From the NCBI GenBank assembly GCA_963717695.1, contig CAVQWR010000007.1, positions 558,001 through 622,000 on the forward strand: a DNA stretch of 64,000 bases, given 5' to 3'. Below are positions 43,029-53,486 of the stretch, piece by piece. The notes beneath the pieces are model-generated. The model was not told the origin of the DNA. It saw only the letters and a program-made list of their open reading frames with translations, and ran no database searches. Within the stretch, counting starts at the first letter, position 1, and every line of letters begins with the position of its first letter. Both the position numbers and the translations under genes were made by a program. Origin of the DNA: CAIWHR01 sp963717695 (GTDB lineage Bacteria; Pseudomonadota; Gammaproteobacteria; Burkholderiales; Casimicrobiaceae).

Positions 43029-44014
43029 GCGCCGGCCTCGGCGTTGCCCAGCATCTGCCGCGCGGCGGCGACTATCTTCGCCGTCTGCGGAAGGGCCGCT
43101 TCTTCCATGTGCTTGGCGTAAGGAATCGGGACCTCCTCGCTGCAGACACGGGCGACGGGAGCATCGAGGTCGTAGAGCGCCTGTTCCATGATGCGTGCCA
43201 TTATTTCCGCGGCGAGACTCCCGGAGCGCCATCCCTCGTCGACGACGATGGCGCGGTGCGTCCGGCGAACCGAGTCCATCACCGTGGCGTCGTCGAGCGG
43301 GCGGAGCACGCGCAGATCGATCACTTCGGCGTCGATGCCGCCTTCAGCGAGCTCCTTTGCCGCTTCCAGCGCCTTCCACACCGTGCCGCCCCATGCGATC
43401 AGAGTTACATCGGCTCCCGGCCGCAGCACCCGGGCCGACCTCAGGTCGGCGCTTCGCCACGCATCGGTGAGCTCGCCCTCGGTGTTGTAGAGCATCGCGT
43501 GCTCGAAGATCACGACGGGATCGGGATTGGCAAGCGCAGCTGCCAGCATTCCGCGCGCGTCATCGACGGTCGCGGGTGCGGCGACCGTGATGCCGGGCAC
43601 GTGCGCGTACCAGTTTTCGAGGCTGTGCGAATGCTGCGCGGCCAGCTGGCGGCCGGCGCCTGTCGCCATCCGGATGACGAGCGGCACGTGGAACTGTCCG
43701 CCTGACATGTGACGGTAGAGCGCCGCCGTATTGACGATCTGGTCGAGCGCCAGCAGGCTGAAGTTGACGGTCATGATCTCGACGATCGGCCGCATGCCGC
43801 CCAGTGCGGCCCCGATGCCGGCGCCGACGAACGCGAGCTCGGAGAGCGGCGTATCGCGGATGCGATCGGGCCCGAACTCGTCGAGAAACCCCTTGGACAC
43901 CGCGTAGGAGCCGCCGTACTTGCCGACGTCCTCTCCCATCAGAAACACGCGGGGATCGCGCACGAGCGCATCGTGCAGGGCGTCGCGCATGGCTTCCCGG
44001 TATGTGATCGTCAT
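43025..44014 (-). CDS. pdhB: 2-oxoacid dehydrogenase E1 beta subunit
   Basis: A 329-residue E1 beta. Marks are YREAMRDALHDALVRDPRVFLMGEDVGKYGGSY, LSELAFVGAGIGAALGG and HSLENWYAHVPGITVAAP. It forms the alpha2beta2 ThDP-dependent decarboxylase with the upstream gene product. The ATG at 44014 overlaps the pdhA stop (ATGA) and its own stop overlaps the E2 start. The sequence is closest to pyruvate/acetoin-type enzymes. Confidence 0.9.
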   Translation of the reverse strand: MTITYREAMRDALHDALVRDPRVFLMGEDVGKYGGSYAVSKGFLDEFGPDRIRDTPLSELAFVGAGIGAALGGMRPIVEIMTVNFSLLALDQIVNTAALYRHMSGGQFHVPLVIRMATGAGRQLAAQHSHSLENWYAHVPGITVAAPATVDDARGMLAAALANPDPVVIFEHAMLYNTEGELTDAWRSADLRSARVLRPGADVTLIAWGGTVWKALEAAKELAEGGIDAEVIDLRVLRPLDDATVMDSVRRTHRAIVVDEGWRSGSLAAEIMARIMEQALYDLDAPVARVCSEEVPIPYAKHMEEAALPQTAKIVAAARQMLGNAEAGA

Positions 44015-45036
44015 GGCGACACCTCGGAGTACAGGTCGCGCGCGAGATCCGTGACGGGTTCCCACGTCCCGGCCTCGGCGAACGCGACGGCCGCCTCGAC
44101 CTCCTGCATCGCCGCGGCGTCGATCGCGACGAATTCGTGCTCGGCGAGCTTGTTTTCCGCCTTCAGCCGATTCGTCAGGTTGTGGATGGGGCCGCGCTTC
44201 TTCCAGGCCTCGACTTCCGCCTTGTCGCGATAGAGGTCGGGGTCGAACATGGAGTGGGCGCGGTAGCGGTACGTCTGGAATTCGACGAAGAACGGCCCGC
44301 CGCGGCGCACGCTCGCGACCGCATTGCATGCCGCCTCGTGGACGGCCACGACGTCCATGCCGTCGACCTTGGACGTGGGCACATTGAACGCCGCGGCCTT
44401 GACGCAAAGATCGGTCTGGGATTCGGAACGCGACAACGCCGTTCCCATCGCGTACAGGTTGTTCTCGCAGAAGAAGGCGACCGGAAGCCGCCACAACGCT
44501 GCGAGATTCATCGACTCGTGGAAGGCACCCTCGGCCACCGCGCCTTCGCCGAAGAAGACCGCCGTGACCCGGTTCCTGCCCTGCATCCTGTCGGCGAGGG
44601 CCAGCCCGACGGCAAGCGGCAGCCCGCCGCCGACGATCGCGTTTCCGCCATACAGCCGCGTGGTCGCGTCGAAGAGATGCATCGAGCCGCCGCGGCCCCG
44701 ACAGCATCCCTCGCTCTTGCCGTACATCTCCGCCATGATGGCGTTCGCCGAAACGCCTCGCACGAGCGCGTGGCCGTGCTCGCGGTACGTTGCGACGACC
44801 GCGTCATCGGCGCCGAGCGCGTGAACTGCGCCGACCGCGACGGCCTCCTCGCCGATATAGAGATGCAGAAAGCCGCGGATCTTGAGCTGGCCATAGAGAT
44901 CCGCGCACCGCTCCTCGAAGCGACGGATGCGCACCATGTCACGCAAAAGCTGCAATGCAAGCTCGCGGGGGAGCGTGACCGGCTTCAGCACCGCTTCGCT
45001 CCCTTGCGCAGATTCCTGAACGGTATGGACGCTCAT
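44011..45036 (-). CDS. pdhA: 2-oxoacid dehydrogenase E1 alpha subunit
   Basis: A 341-residue E1 alpha. The ThDP motif FFGEGAVAEGAFHESMNLAALWRLPVAFFCENNLYAMG lies in mid-protein, and RYRAHSMFDPD near residue 270 is the phosphorylation-loop equivalent. It decarboxylates a 2-oxoacid and passes the acyl group to lipoyl-E2. Its start overlaps the acsA stop (ATGA). It is second in the operon acsA-pdhA-pdhB-pdhC-acp. Confidence 0.91.
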   Translation of the reverse strand: MSVHTVQESAQGSEAVLKPVTLPRELALQLLRDMVRIRRFEERCADLYGQLKIRGFLHLYIGEEAVAVGAVHALGADDAVVATYREHGHALVRGVSANAIMAEMYGKSEGCCRGRGGSMHLFDATTRLYGGNAIVGGGLPLAVGLALADRMQGRNRVTAVFFGEGAVAEGAFHESMNLAALWRLPVAFFCENNLYAMGTALSRSESQTDLCVKAAAFNVPTSKVDGMDVVAVHEAACNAVASVRRGGPFFVEFQTYRYRAHSMFDPDLYRDKAEVEAWKKRGPIHNLTNRLKAENKLAEHEFVAIDAAAMQEVEAAVAFAEAGTWEPVTDLARDLYSEVSP

Positions 45037-46802
45037 GCGCCGCTCTCCAGTGTGGATGTGTCGCCTTCGGGCAGGCCCATCTCGCGGGCTTTCAGCAGGC
45101 GCCGCATGATCTTGCCGCTGCGCGTGCGCGGAAGCGTCGGGAGGAAGGCGACCTCTTTCGGCGCGACCGCAGCGCCGAGGCGCTTCCGGGCATGTCCGAG
45201 GATTTCCAGACCCAGGGCGTCGCTCGGCACGATGCCTGTCTTCAGCGAAACGAACGCCTTCACTGTTTCGCCGACGATCGGATCGGGCTTGCCGATGACG
45301 CCGGCCTCGACAACGGCCGGGTGCTCCATCAGAACGCTTTCGACCTCGAACGGGCCGATCAGATGTCCGGCCGACTTGATCACGTCGTCGGCGCGACCGA
45401 TGAACCAGAAGTAGCCGTCGGCGTCGCGCTTGACGAGATCACCCGTCAGGTAGAAATCGCCGCTGAAGCATTTGCGATAACGTTCGTCCTGGTGCAGGTA
45501 TCCGCGGAACATGGAGGGCCACCCGGCACGCAATGCGAGCTCGCCTTCCACATCCACCGCACGGATTTCCTCGCACGAGCCATCGTCGTGGCGCCGGACG
45601 ACAAAGGCGTCGATGCCGGGAAGCGGCTTGCCCATCGACCCCGGCTTGATGTCCATCCCCGGCGTGTTCGCAATCATGATGCCGCCGGTCTCCGTCTGCC
45701 ACCAGTTGTCGTGTATTGGCAAACCGAACGCGTCCTCGCCCCACCAGACGGCCTCGGGATTGAGCGGCTCGCCGACGCTCGCGACGAAGCGCAACCTGGG
45801 GAAGTGAAACTGCCTCGCGAGATCGGCGCCGGCCTTCATCAGCATCCGGATCGCAGTGGGCGCCGTGTACCAGACGCTAACGGCCTGTTCCTCCAGCAGC
45901 CGGTACCATCGCTCGGCGTCGAAATCGCCCTCGTCGACGATGCTCGTCACGCCGTGCAGAAGCGGGGCGATGATCCCGTACGACGTGCCCGTGACCCAGC
46001 CGGGATCGGCCGTGCACCAGAACACATCGTCTGCGCGCAGCCCCAGCGCGTGTCTGCCGGTCGCGTAGTGCATGACGACGGCGCCATGGACGTGGACCGC
46101 GCCCTTGGGCATGCCGGTCGTGCCGCTCGTGAAGTGCACGAGCGCCATGTCGTCGCGCCCCGTCGGTTCGACTTTGAGCGTCGCGGGCACCCCTTCCATG
46201 AGCGTCGCCAGATCATGCGTCCCGGGAACCTGTGTTCGTGCGCCGGATTCGCCGACGAGCAGCACGTGTGCGAGGCGCGGAAGCGCGCTCCTGATGCCGG
46301 CGACCTTGCGGGTGTACAGCGTTTCCGTCGTCACGAGCACCTTCGCGTCGCCGAGCTCGAGCCGGGTCTTGATCGGATCCGGGCCGAACGCGGAAAAGAG
46401 CGGCGTCACGACGCTTCCATTCTTGAGCGCGCCGAGCACGGCGATGTAGAGCTCGGGGATGCGGCCGGCGAGGACGAAGACGCGGTCGCCCTTGCCGACG
46501 CCCAGGCCGCGCAGCACATTGGCGAAACGGTTGGTGAGCTGCGCGAGCTCCGCGTAACTCACGTTGCGCTGGCGGAAATCCTGGGCAATGAACCGGAACG
46601 CGACGCGATCGCGTACAGAAGTCGACAGATGGCGGTCTACCGCGGAGTGGGCGATATTGACGAATCCGTCCCGCCCGATGCCCAGCTCGGTCGCGATCGC
46701 CTCGCAAGAGAAGCCGTCGCGCGCCGCGTTGTAATTCGCAAGCTTCGCCTCGGGTGACAGATCCGATACACGGATGATCGAGGGACGCATTGCACTGCTC
46801 AC
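45033..46802 (-). CDS. acsA: Acetyl-CoA synthetase-like acyl-CoA ligase
   Basis: A 589-residue AMP-forming ligase. Marks are the P-loop VHFTSGTTGMPKGAVH, DNWWQTETGG, YLTGDLVKRDADGYFWFIGRADDVIKSAGHLIGPFEVE, and the C-terminal PRTRSGKIMRR with the lysine that is acetylated in related enzymes. It activates acetate or a related acid to the acyl-CoA. It is shorter than E. coli Acs (about 650) and resembles the AcsA form. As first gene of the operon with the dehydrogenase and ACP, it may supply or salvage the same acyl group. The downstream GNAT could regulate it. Confidence 0.9.
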   Translation of the reverse strand: MSSAMRPSIIRVSDLSPEAKLANYNAARDGFSCEAIATELGIGRDGFVNIAHSAVDRHLSTSVRDRVAFRFIAQDFRQRNVSYAELAQLTNRFANVLRGLGVGKGDRVFVLAGRIPELYIAVLGALKNGSVVTPLFSAFGPDPIKTRLELGDAKVLVTTETLYTRKVAGIRSALPRLAHVLLVGESGARTQVPGTHDLATLMEGVPATLKVEPTGRDDMALVHFTSGTTGMPKGAVHVHGAVVMHYATGRHALGLRADDVFWCTADPGWVTGTSYGIIAPLLHGVTSIVDEGDFDAERWYRLLEEQAVSVWYTAPTAIRMLMKAGADLARQFHFPRLRFVASVGEPLNPEAVWWGEDAFGLPIHDNWWQTETGGIMIANTPGMDIKPGSMGKPLPGIDAFVVRRHDDGSCEEIRAVDVEGELALRAGWPSMFRGYLHQDERYRKCFSGDFYLTGDLVKRDADGYFWFIGRADDVIKSAGHLIGPFEVESVLMEHPAVVEAGVIGKPDPIVGETVKAFVSLKTGIVPSDALGLEILGHARKRLGAAVAPKEVAFLPTLPRTRSGKIMRRLLKAREMGLPEGDTSTLESGA

Positions 46803-47182
46803 CTTCTCCGCGCCTTTGCGGGCTGCCTCCGGAGCGTCGGTTCAGTATGACCCCGTGCGATGGCGTGTATTTGACATCCATCAACCTTTTGGCCAGTCCG
46901 CAACAGGCCGAAACGGACTCCCGTGACGCGCCGCCCGATCCGTCACGTCGCGCATGGCTTCAGGTGGCAAATTCCACGCCCGCATATTCGACCTGTAAAA
47001 CGCCGCGGTGCGGGTGGTTCAAGACCCAGCGGATCCGTTGCGGCAGATGGATGTGGTCGTCGAGATCGCGAGGCATTCACCGCGCCCGTCCACCGGCAGG
47101 ATCAATGCATCGGGTGCCAGATATTGCGTCCGCCAGGCTGCGCGGACGGGCGACCTGTATTCGGCAGTAACGCGTGGGAAGG
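46803..47182. other. Upstream region of the acsA operon, no gene seen
   Basis: About 380 bp between the acsA start and the phosphoesterase fragment. No family-like frame is present. It should hold the promoter of the acsA-pdh-acp operon (minus strand), but no strong -35/-10 pair stands out. Confidence 0.4.
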
Positions 47183-47480
47183 CTACGAGCCTCCGCAGGT
47201 GACCACGCTCGCCGGGCGGACGAGGCTCATCGGTTTGGGCGAGACGGGGGTCGTGAAGCACGGCCACTCGCTCTGCTTCCGCGCGACCGGCGCATTGTAG
47301 GCAAGGCTCAGGTCGCCACCGCCGGGGTCGGCGTCGCGTGCATTGAGCGCCTTGAATCCGTAGCTCACGGCGAGCGTGCGGATCACCGCCGCATGGTGCA
47401 CGGGCGTGTTGACGATGGTCTGGGGCATCGTATAGGACGATATCGCGATTGCCGGCACGCGTCGTTCAGCCGCAACGAAA
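47183..47480 (-). pseudogene. C-terminal fragment of a phospholipase C/phosphoesterase-like protein
   Basis: The last roughly 95 codons read VPAIAISSYTMPQTIVNTPVHHAAVIRTLA, then ALNARDADPGGGDL. This fits the end of secreted phosphoesterase (phospholipase C/acid phosphatase) enzymes, including the VPAxxIS, HHAAVxR and RDA positions. No N-terminal part with the catalytic residues is found upstream; instead the sequence abuts a dockerin-like tail on the other strand. It is therefore a truncated relic. Confidence 0.5.
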
Positions 47481-47776
47481 TGATCGTCCCGCTCACCGGC
47501 GTGACCGATCAGCAGTACGTGACGGTTGCCCTTTCCAACGTCGCCTCCGCGGTCAACACGGGCGGCAGCGGGTCCGTTCGCATCGGATTCCTTGTGGGGG
47601 ATGTGAACCAGACTCGCGTCGTCTCGGTTGCCGATCTCGGTCTCGTGAACGCGCAGCTCGCGCAGCCCGTCACCGCTGCGAATTTCCTGAAGGACGTCAA
47701 TGCGAGCGGTGCCATATCCGTGGCGGACAAGGGAGTCACCAACGCCAACCTCACGAGGGCACTGTCGGCGCCGTGA
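47480..47776 (+). pseudogene. C-terminal dockerin-like tail of a lost surface protein
   Basis: The open frame ends with two EF-hand-like repeats: GDVNQTRVVSVADLGLVNAQ and KDVNASGAISVADKGVTNAN, spaced as in dockerin-type C-termini of secreted beta-rich proteins. The preceding beta segment (YVTVALSNVASAVNTGGSGSV) is also typical. No start codon with ribosome site or N-terminal part belongs to it, since the sequence switches to the phosphoesterase fragment at about 47470. It is a 5'-truncated remnant. Confidence 0.55.
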
Positions 47777-47959
47777 CGCGTCCGCGAGGGGTGGATTGAA
47801 AAGGCGGCGCGCCCGACGTCGGATGATCCGCTGCCTGGCGTCGGGCTGACGCTCGCACCGGGGCGATACCGAACGGGCGGGCGGGAGCGGCAGAGAGCCC
47901 CATCGCCGGAGCCCGCCGTCGCGCACGACGCAGCGTTCTCCGAAACGGAGGACTTCGCT

Positions 47960-49360
<1,401 letters not shown>

Positions 49361-49862
49361 TTGAATTCTCCGACTGCAGTGGATTGGCGGCGCGTACGCA
49401 CCGCGAGATGGTGGAGCAGGGAAGCGAATCAATTCGCCTTTTACACTGACGTTACGCGGGCAGCAACGTATCCGCATCGCGTCGCGCGAGAGGGCGCACA
49501 CATCATTGTGCCCGATGGAGATGCCGACAGGTCACCTGCGTCCCGCGAGAAACCGGGTGATCACTCGCCTGACTGCGCTCTTCGATTTTGCGATCGATTC
49601 GTCGGCGGACGGCAGGCGGCCGATGGAACCGATGGGATTGTGGCAGCCGCGGAGTCGCTCAGCGGGAATCAGCAGACCTCATCGCGACGTCACCGAGTCA
49701 GATTGCGAATACGCAAACAACACGTGAACGGCCCGCCATCCCGGCGGGCCGTGTTGTCCTGATTCGCGACTGAGGGCCTTGGGAATCGCGTTGCCGCGAT
49801 TTCAAGCCCTGCGCGTCATCGCGCACTCGCGCCGACGAGGCGAGAGTGCGCGCGCTTTGCCG
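49361..49862. other. 500-bp gap with hairpins between asnS and the IPTL-CTERM gene
   Basis: The gap contains the asnS promoter region. A 10-bp perfect hairpin (ACGGCCCGCC/GGCGGGCCGT) is at 49728-49752, and a larger hairpin just after the IPTL-CTERM stop at 49821-49851 (GCGCACTC...GAGTGCGC) could end that transcript. A stretch at 49640-49710 vaguely resembles a decayed tRNA but cannot be folded convincingly. Confidence 0.5.
49728..49758 (+). terminator. Hairpin, probable terminator
   Basis: A perfect 10-bp GC-rich stem with a 5-base loop is followed by GTTGT. The stem sequence is almost the same as the terminators at 29898 and 31458, so it may be a recurrent terminator type of this genome. 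Nothing obvious on the plus strand uses it now. Confidence 0.5.
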
Positions 49863-50444
49863 CTAGAAGCGGCGGCGACGCCAGGCGAGGCCGACACCCA
49901 TCAGGCCGACCAACCCAGCCAACAGCCAGAGCGCCCATTGCGAGAGCGTGGGCACGGCCGATTGACCAATCACGCACCCGCCGACGACGGCCGGGAAGAA
50001 CGGATCGATCGTGAAGAGGTTGCCCGATCCTGCCGACTCGCCGAGATAGAGGCCGATGCCGGGAGCGGAGGTGCCGACGCCGCCGGAATACAGCACCGTG
50101 ACCACGGTCGTCGTCGTGCTGCCGACGGGAATCGCAATGGTCTTGTTGAATTTCTGGACGCCGTCGTCCCAGATCGTGAAGAACACATTGTCAACGCCGC
50201 CGCCGTCGTCGGTGGTCCCGGTGGCGGTGATCGAAAGCGTTCCGCTTACGCCGTTGCAGGCGTCGGTCACGAGGTTGATGTTGGTGAGCGGCGTGGCGCC
50301 GACCGTTGCGTTCGGGACTGGGCCCGGTATTCCCGCGCCGCTGTTCGGTCCACCGGCGATTGCGGCGCCCGCCGCAAGCACGAAGGCGCCCAACAGGACG
50401 CCAAGCTGCCGAATGTGACCGCCGCGCGATTTGAACTGTGCCAT
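49863..50444 (-). CDS. Secreted IPTL-CTERM-anchored protein 2
   Basis: A 193-residue exported protein with signal peptide (QLGVLLGAFVLAAGAAIAGG) and a glycine/threonine-rich beta middle. The C-terminal signal is AVPTLSQWALWLLAGLVGL with final WRRRRF, a textbook IPTL-CTERM. Two cysteines (DACNGV, GGCVIG) may form a disulfide. An AAGGGG-type site precedes the ATG at 50444. It is unrelated in its core to the IPTL protein at 39.9 kb. The function of the exposed domain is unknown. Confidence 0.83.
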   Translation of the reverse strand: MAQFKSRGGHIRQLGVLLGAFVLAAGAAIAGGPNSGAGIPGPVPNATVGATPLTNINLVTDACNGVSGTLSITATGTTDDGGGVDNVFFTIWDDGVQKFNKTIAIPVGSTTTTVVTVLYSGGVGTSAPGIGLYLGESAGSGNLFTIDPFFPAVVGGCVIGQSAVPTLSQWALWLLAGLVGLMGVGLAWRRRRF

Positions 50445-50834
50445 TGCTATTCCCCTTTCCCTCATTGCCCCGATGATCCGCCTGCAACTGCGGCTGACAA
50501 AACTGAAGAAAAATAACATGGGGAAATTCGCATTTCAATCGAAACCAAGGCGGAATTCGCGAAAACCGGATGTCGACCCGCTTTACATCTGTAGCGTGCC
50601 TCGGTGAATTGCGATCAGTAAGGCATTGTTATTACAGCATTATCGGTTGCAGGTACGCGGTATGCTTTCATCAAACTTTCGCCGCTCGCCGAGTCCCCAT
50701 TCATCCGTTATGGGTCTCCCAACGCGTGCCGCCCGAATACATTGCGCCCCGTGCTAGCCTGAACGCCGCCGCACGGTGGGAGACGGGTCCGCTTCCGAAA
50801 CCGCCGATAGTAAAGTAGATCGGCAGTCGACCCG
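50445..50834. other. 390-bp divergent region, no gene seen
   Basis: The region lies between the IPTL-CTERM start and the ATP-grasp start. It is AT-richer near 50500-50690 and probably holds promoters for both. No frame is family-like. Confidence 0.45.
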
Positions 50835-51998
50835 ATGTCCACGTCCCCTTCGATATTGCTCGTCGCCACCGCGACCAAATGGCTCGGCACGGCGCGCATC
50901 CCGCGCGGTCTCGCCAAAGCCGGCTTCGCCGTCTCGTTGCTGACGCCACGGAACTCGCTCGCGGAAAAGAGCCGTTACATCGCAAAGGTCGGGTTCCTGC
51001 CCGACGGTGCCACGTCGACGCAGTGGTTCCAGGCATTTGCGGGGATGGTCGCCGCGATCTCGCCGCAGCTGGTGGTTCCATGTGATGACATGGCGTTCCG
51101 GCTGATGCAGGCACTCGTGCTGTCACCACCGGCGCAATTTCAGCCGGCATTGCAGTTGCGCCTTGCCGCACTGATCCGCGACTCGCTGGGCGAACCCAAG
51201 CATTACCGATCCAGCACGGACAAGACACTGCTGCCCGAGGCCGCGGAAATACTGGGAGTCCGCGTGCCGCCGTTCGCGGTGCACACCGCCGCGAGCGGGA
51301 TCGTTGCATTCGGGGACGCCCGCGGCTGGCCCATCGTGGTCAAGCGGCGCCATGGATTTGCGGGGCAGGGTGTGGCCATCTGCCGCGATCGCTACGAGGT
51401 CGAGCAGGCGCTGACCACTTTTGCCGCCGCGGAGGCACAGGAGCGGATCGAGTCGGTTGACGACTCGGCGTGTTACCTGGCACAGGCCCATCTCGACGGC
51501 GATACCCAATATTTCCAGGGTGTGGCGCGCGATGGACGGCTGCTGGCGGGCTACGCCGGCGAGAAGGTCGTCGCCAATCCTGAACCGACCGGTCCGCCCA
51601 CGGTGACGCGATATTTCCGCGCGCCCGCGCTTCGCGCGATCGTCGGAGAGCTAGTGGCGGGATTCGGGATGACGGGGTTCTTCGTCGCGGAATTTCGTAC
51701 CGACGAACAAACGCAGGATGTCCATCTGATCGAGATCAATCGCAGGATCTCGCCCGCCACGCATCTCGGCGCGGCTCGCAACGTCGACTTCTGTGCAGCT
51801 CTCTTCGCGGCGCTTCAAGGGACTGTCTCGACGTCGCGGGCCGACCTCGGCGAAGGCGAGGAAGGCCTCACCGTTTACTTTCCGGGGGAGTGGCTGCGCG
51901 ATCCGGGCAGCCGCTACCTGCGGGACTATCCGGTCGACGTGCCGTGGGACGAGCCCGAATTGATCGAGGCGATGCTCGCGCTGCGGCACGAAGGCTGA
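50835..51998 (+). CDS. ATP-grasp enzyme, substrate unknown
   Basis: A 387-residue ATP-grasp protein (carbamoyl-phosphate-synthase/biotin-carboxylase-like fold). ATP-binding marks are GWPIVVKRRHGFAGQGVAIC and FVAEFRTDEQTQDVHLIEINRRISPATHLG (the Mg-binding E-x-N-R). The first 110 residues form a pre-ATP-grasp domain. Such enzymes ligate a carboxylate to an amine or thiol. It is not in an obvious operon, so the substrate cannot be inferred. Confidence 0.8.
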   Translation: MSTSPSILLVATATKWLGTARIPRGLAKAGFAVSLLTPRNSLAEKSRYIAKVGFLPDGATSTQWFQAFAGMVAAISPQLVVPCDDMAFRLMQALVLSPPAQFQPALQLRLAALIRDSLGEPKHYRSSTDKTLLPEAAEILGVRVPPFAVHTAASGIVAFGDARGWPIVVKRRHGFAGQGVAICRDRYEVEQALTTFAAAEAQERIESVDDSACYLAQAHLDGDTQYFQGVARDGRLLAGYAGEKVVANPEPTGPPTVTRYFRAPALRAIVGELVAGFGMTGFFVAEFRTDEQTQDVHLIEINRRISPATHLGAARNVDFCAALFAALQGTVSTSRADLGEGEEGLTVYFPGEWLRDPGSRYLRDYPVDVPWDEPELIEAMLALRHEG

Positions 51999-52096
51999 CG
52001 ACGCAGGCGATATCCCGACAGCCGCGCGCTCGCATGGCTCCGCGCGCGCTTTCCCGGAATCGTGTCGGGCACGCTGGCACCGCAGCATGCGCCGGC

Positions 52097-52137
52097 TTGA
52101 CATCGCCCTATAATTCCATACAATTGGAAATATGGAA
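52097..52137 (+). promoter_or_regulatory. arsR promoter with overlapping operator, possibly leaderless
   Basis: TTGACA (52097-52102), a 16-bp spacer, and TACAAT (52119-52124) form a good sigma-70 promoter whose start site would fall at or within a few bases of the arsR ATG (52132). The inverted repeat TTCCA-N6-TGGAA (52114-52129) overlaps the -10 box, with another TGGAA at 52133. This fits ArsR autorepression. A second TATAAT is at 52109. Confidence 0.6.
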
Positions 52138-52470
52138 AAGAAAGCCGCGCTCGCTGCACTCGTGGGCTTGTCGCAGGAGTCGCGCCTCGACATCTTCCGC
52201 CTGCTCGTGGAGCAGGGGCCGGAGGGGCTGCCGGCGGGTGCGATTGCCGAGCGCCTCGGCATCGCCAACGCGACGCTTTCGTTCCACCTCAAGGAGCTGT
52301 CGCATGCCCGTCTCGTCGTCGGCCGGCAGGCGGGGCGGTTCATCTACTACTCGGCCAATTTCACTTCAGTGAACGGACTGGTGGATTACCTGACCGAGAA
52401 CTGCTGCAGGGGCTCGAGCTGCGTCGTCGCCTGCGTGCCATCACCCCAACGCAAGAGGAAGGCCTCATGA
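52132..52470 (+). CDS. arsR: ArsR arsenic-responsive repressor
   Basis: A 112-residue ArsR/SmtB winged-helix repressor with helix-turn-helix ATLSFHLKELSHARLVVGRQAGRFIYYS. The C-terminal cysteines Cys91-Cys92, Cys97 and Cys101 form the As(III) site of the C-terminal type (Acidithiobacillus ArsR-like). It is first gene of arsR-arsI-arsC-acr3. Its stop overlaps the arsI start (ATGA). The promoter overlaps an inverted repeat, consistent with autorepression relieved by arsenite. Confidence 0.92.
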   Translation: MEKKAALAALVGLSQESRLDIFRLLVEQGPEGLPAGAIAERLGIANATLSFHLKELSHARLVVGRQAGRFIYYSANFTSVNGLVDYLTENCCRGSSCVVACVPSPQRKRKAS

Positions 52471-52970
52471 AACGATTCCATGTGCACGTCGCTGTCACCG
52501 ATCTCGATGCGAGCATTGCGTTCTATGCGAAGGTCTTCGGCGCGGAGCCGACGGTGCGGAAGCCGGACTACGCCAAGTGGATGATCGAGGATCCGCGCCT
52601 CAATTTCGCCATCTCCGCGCGCGGCGGTGCGCCGGGCGTGAATCACCTCGGATTCCAGCTCGATTCCGATGCCGAGTTCAAGGCGATGCATGCGCAGCTG
52701 GCCGCGGCCGACGCGGGACTGGTCGAGGAAATGGGAGCGAATTGCTGTTACGCGAAATCGGACAAGTACTGGGTGACGGATCCGGCAGGCATCGCATGGG
52801 AGACCTACCACTCGCTCGGCACCATTCCGGTGTTCGGAACCGACGAGCCGGAGCAATGCTGTGCGTCGGACGCGAGCGGCAGCGAGTCGAAGGCCGCGTG
52901 TTGCGCGCCGGCGCCCGCCGCCGTGAGCGCGACGATCCCGGTCAAGGCGCGGACGGGCTGCTGCTCGTGA
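52467..52970 (+). CDS. arsI: ArsI/CadI family C-As lyase-like dioxygenase
   Basis: A 167-residue vicinal-oxygen-chelate protein. Fe(II) ligands His5, His60 and Glu112 are at the positions known for ArsI. The vicinal Cys93-Cys94 (GANCCYAK) is the trivalent organoarsenical site. ArsI cleaves the C-As bond of methylarsenite. The C-terminal tail has additional CC pairs (EQCCAS, AACCAP, TGCCS), which may bind metal. It overlaps both neighbours (ATGA and GTGA). Membership is firm; activity on organoarsenicals versus a metal-binding role is inferred. Confidence 0.88.
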   Translation: MKRFHVHVAVTDLDASIAFYAKVFGAEPTVRKPDYAKWMIEDPRLNFAISARGGAPGVNHLGFQLDSDAEFKAMHAQLAAADAGLVEEMGANCCYAKSDKYWVTDPAGIAWETYHSLGTIPVFGTDEPEQCCASDASGSESKAACCAPAPAAVSATIPVKARTGCCS

Positions 52971-53485
52971 GCGAGCGCGTCTACAACGTCCTTTTCCTTT
53001 GCACCGGAAACTCGGCCCGCAGCATCATCGCCGAGACGATGCTGAACGTCATGGGCAAGGGTCGATTCCGCGCGTACAGCGCAGGGAGCCATCCGAGCGG
53101 ACGGATCAATCCCTACGTCGCCGAATATCTCGAATCCGTCGGAATGAGTACGGCGGATGCCCGCAGCAAATCGTGGGATGAATTCGCGCGGCCCGATGCG
53201 CCGCGGATGGATCTGGTCATCACGGTGTGCGACCAGGCGGCCGGCGAGACCTGTCCCGTGTGGCCCGGGATGCCGGCCAGGGCGCATTGGAGCGCACCGG
53301 ATCCCGCTGCGCACATGGGAGACCCCGACAAGGTTCGCGCGGTGGCGCGGGATGTCTTCCATCTGATGCAGCGGCGCATCTCGCTGCTGCTCAGTCTTCC
53401 GATCGCAACGCTGGATCGGATGTCGCTGCAGGCGCAGACCCGCGGCATCGCCGAAAAGACAGGCACGGCGAGTGCTCCGGTGTGA
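52967..53485 (+). CDS. arsC: ArsC arsenate reductase, thioredoxin-linked type
   Basis: A 172-residue low-molecular-weight-phosphatase-fold reductase. The P-loop CTGNSARS has nucleophile Cys12, and the relay cysteines are Cys88 (VITVCDQ) and Cys96 (GETCPVWPG), as in the thioredoxin-coupled S. aureus type. It reduces arsenate to arsenite for export by Acr3. The GTG start overlaps the arsI stop (GTGA). The C-terminal extension (about residues 145-172) is longer than in S. aureus ArsC. Confidence 0.92.
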   Translation: MSERVYNVLFLCTGNSARSIIAETMLNVMGKGRFRAYSAGSHPSGRINPYVAEYLESVGMSTADARSKSWDEFARPDAPRMDLVITVCDQAAGETCPVWPGMPARAHWSAPDPAAHMGDPDKVRAVARDVFHLMQRRISLLLSLPIATLDRMSLQAQTRGIAEKTGTASAPV

Positions 53486-53486
53486 C

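Noticed and set aside
49640..49710. Possible decayed tRNA before the hairpin at 49728
   Set aside because: Only a GTCGCTCAGCGG-like D-arm resemblance; no T arm or CCA end and no cloverleaf could be drawn.
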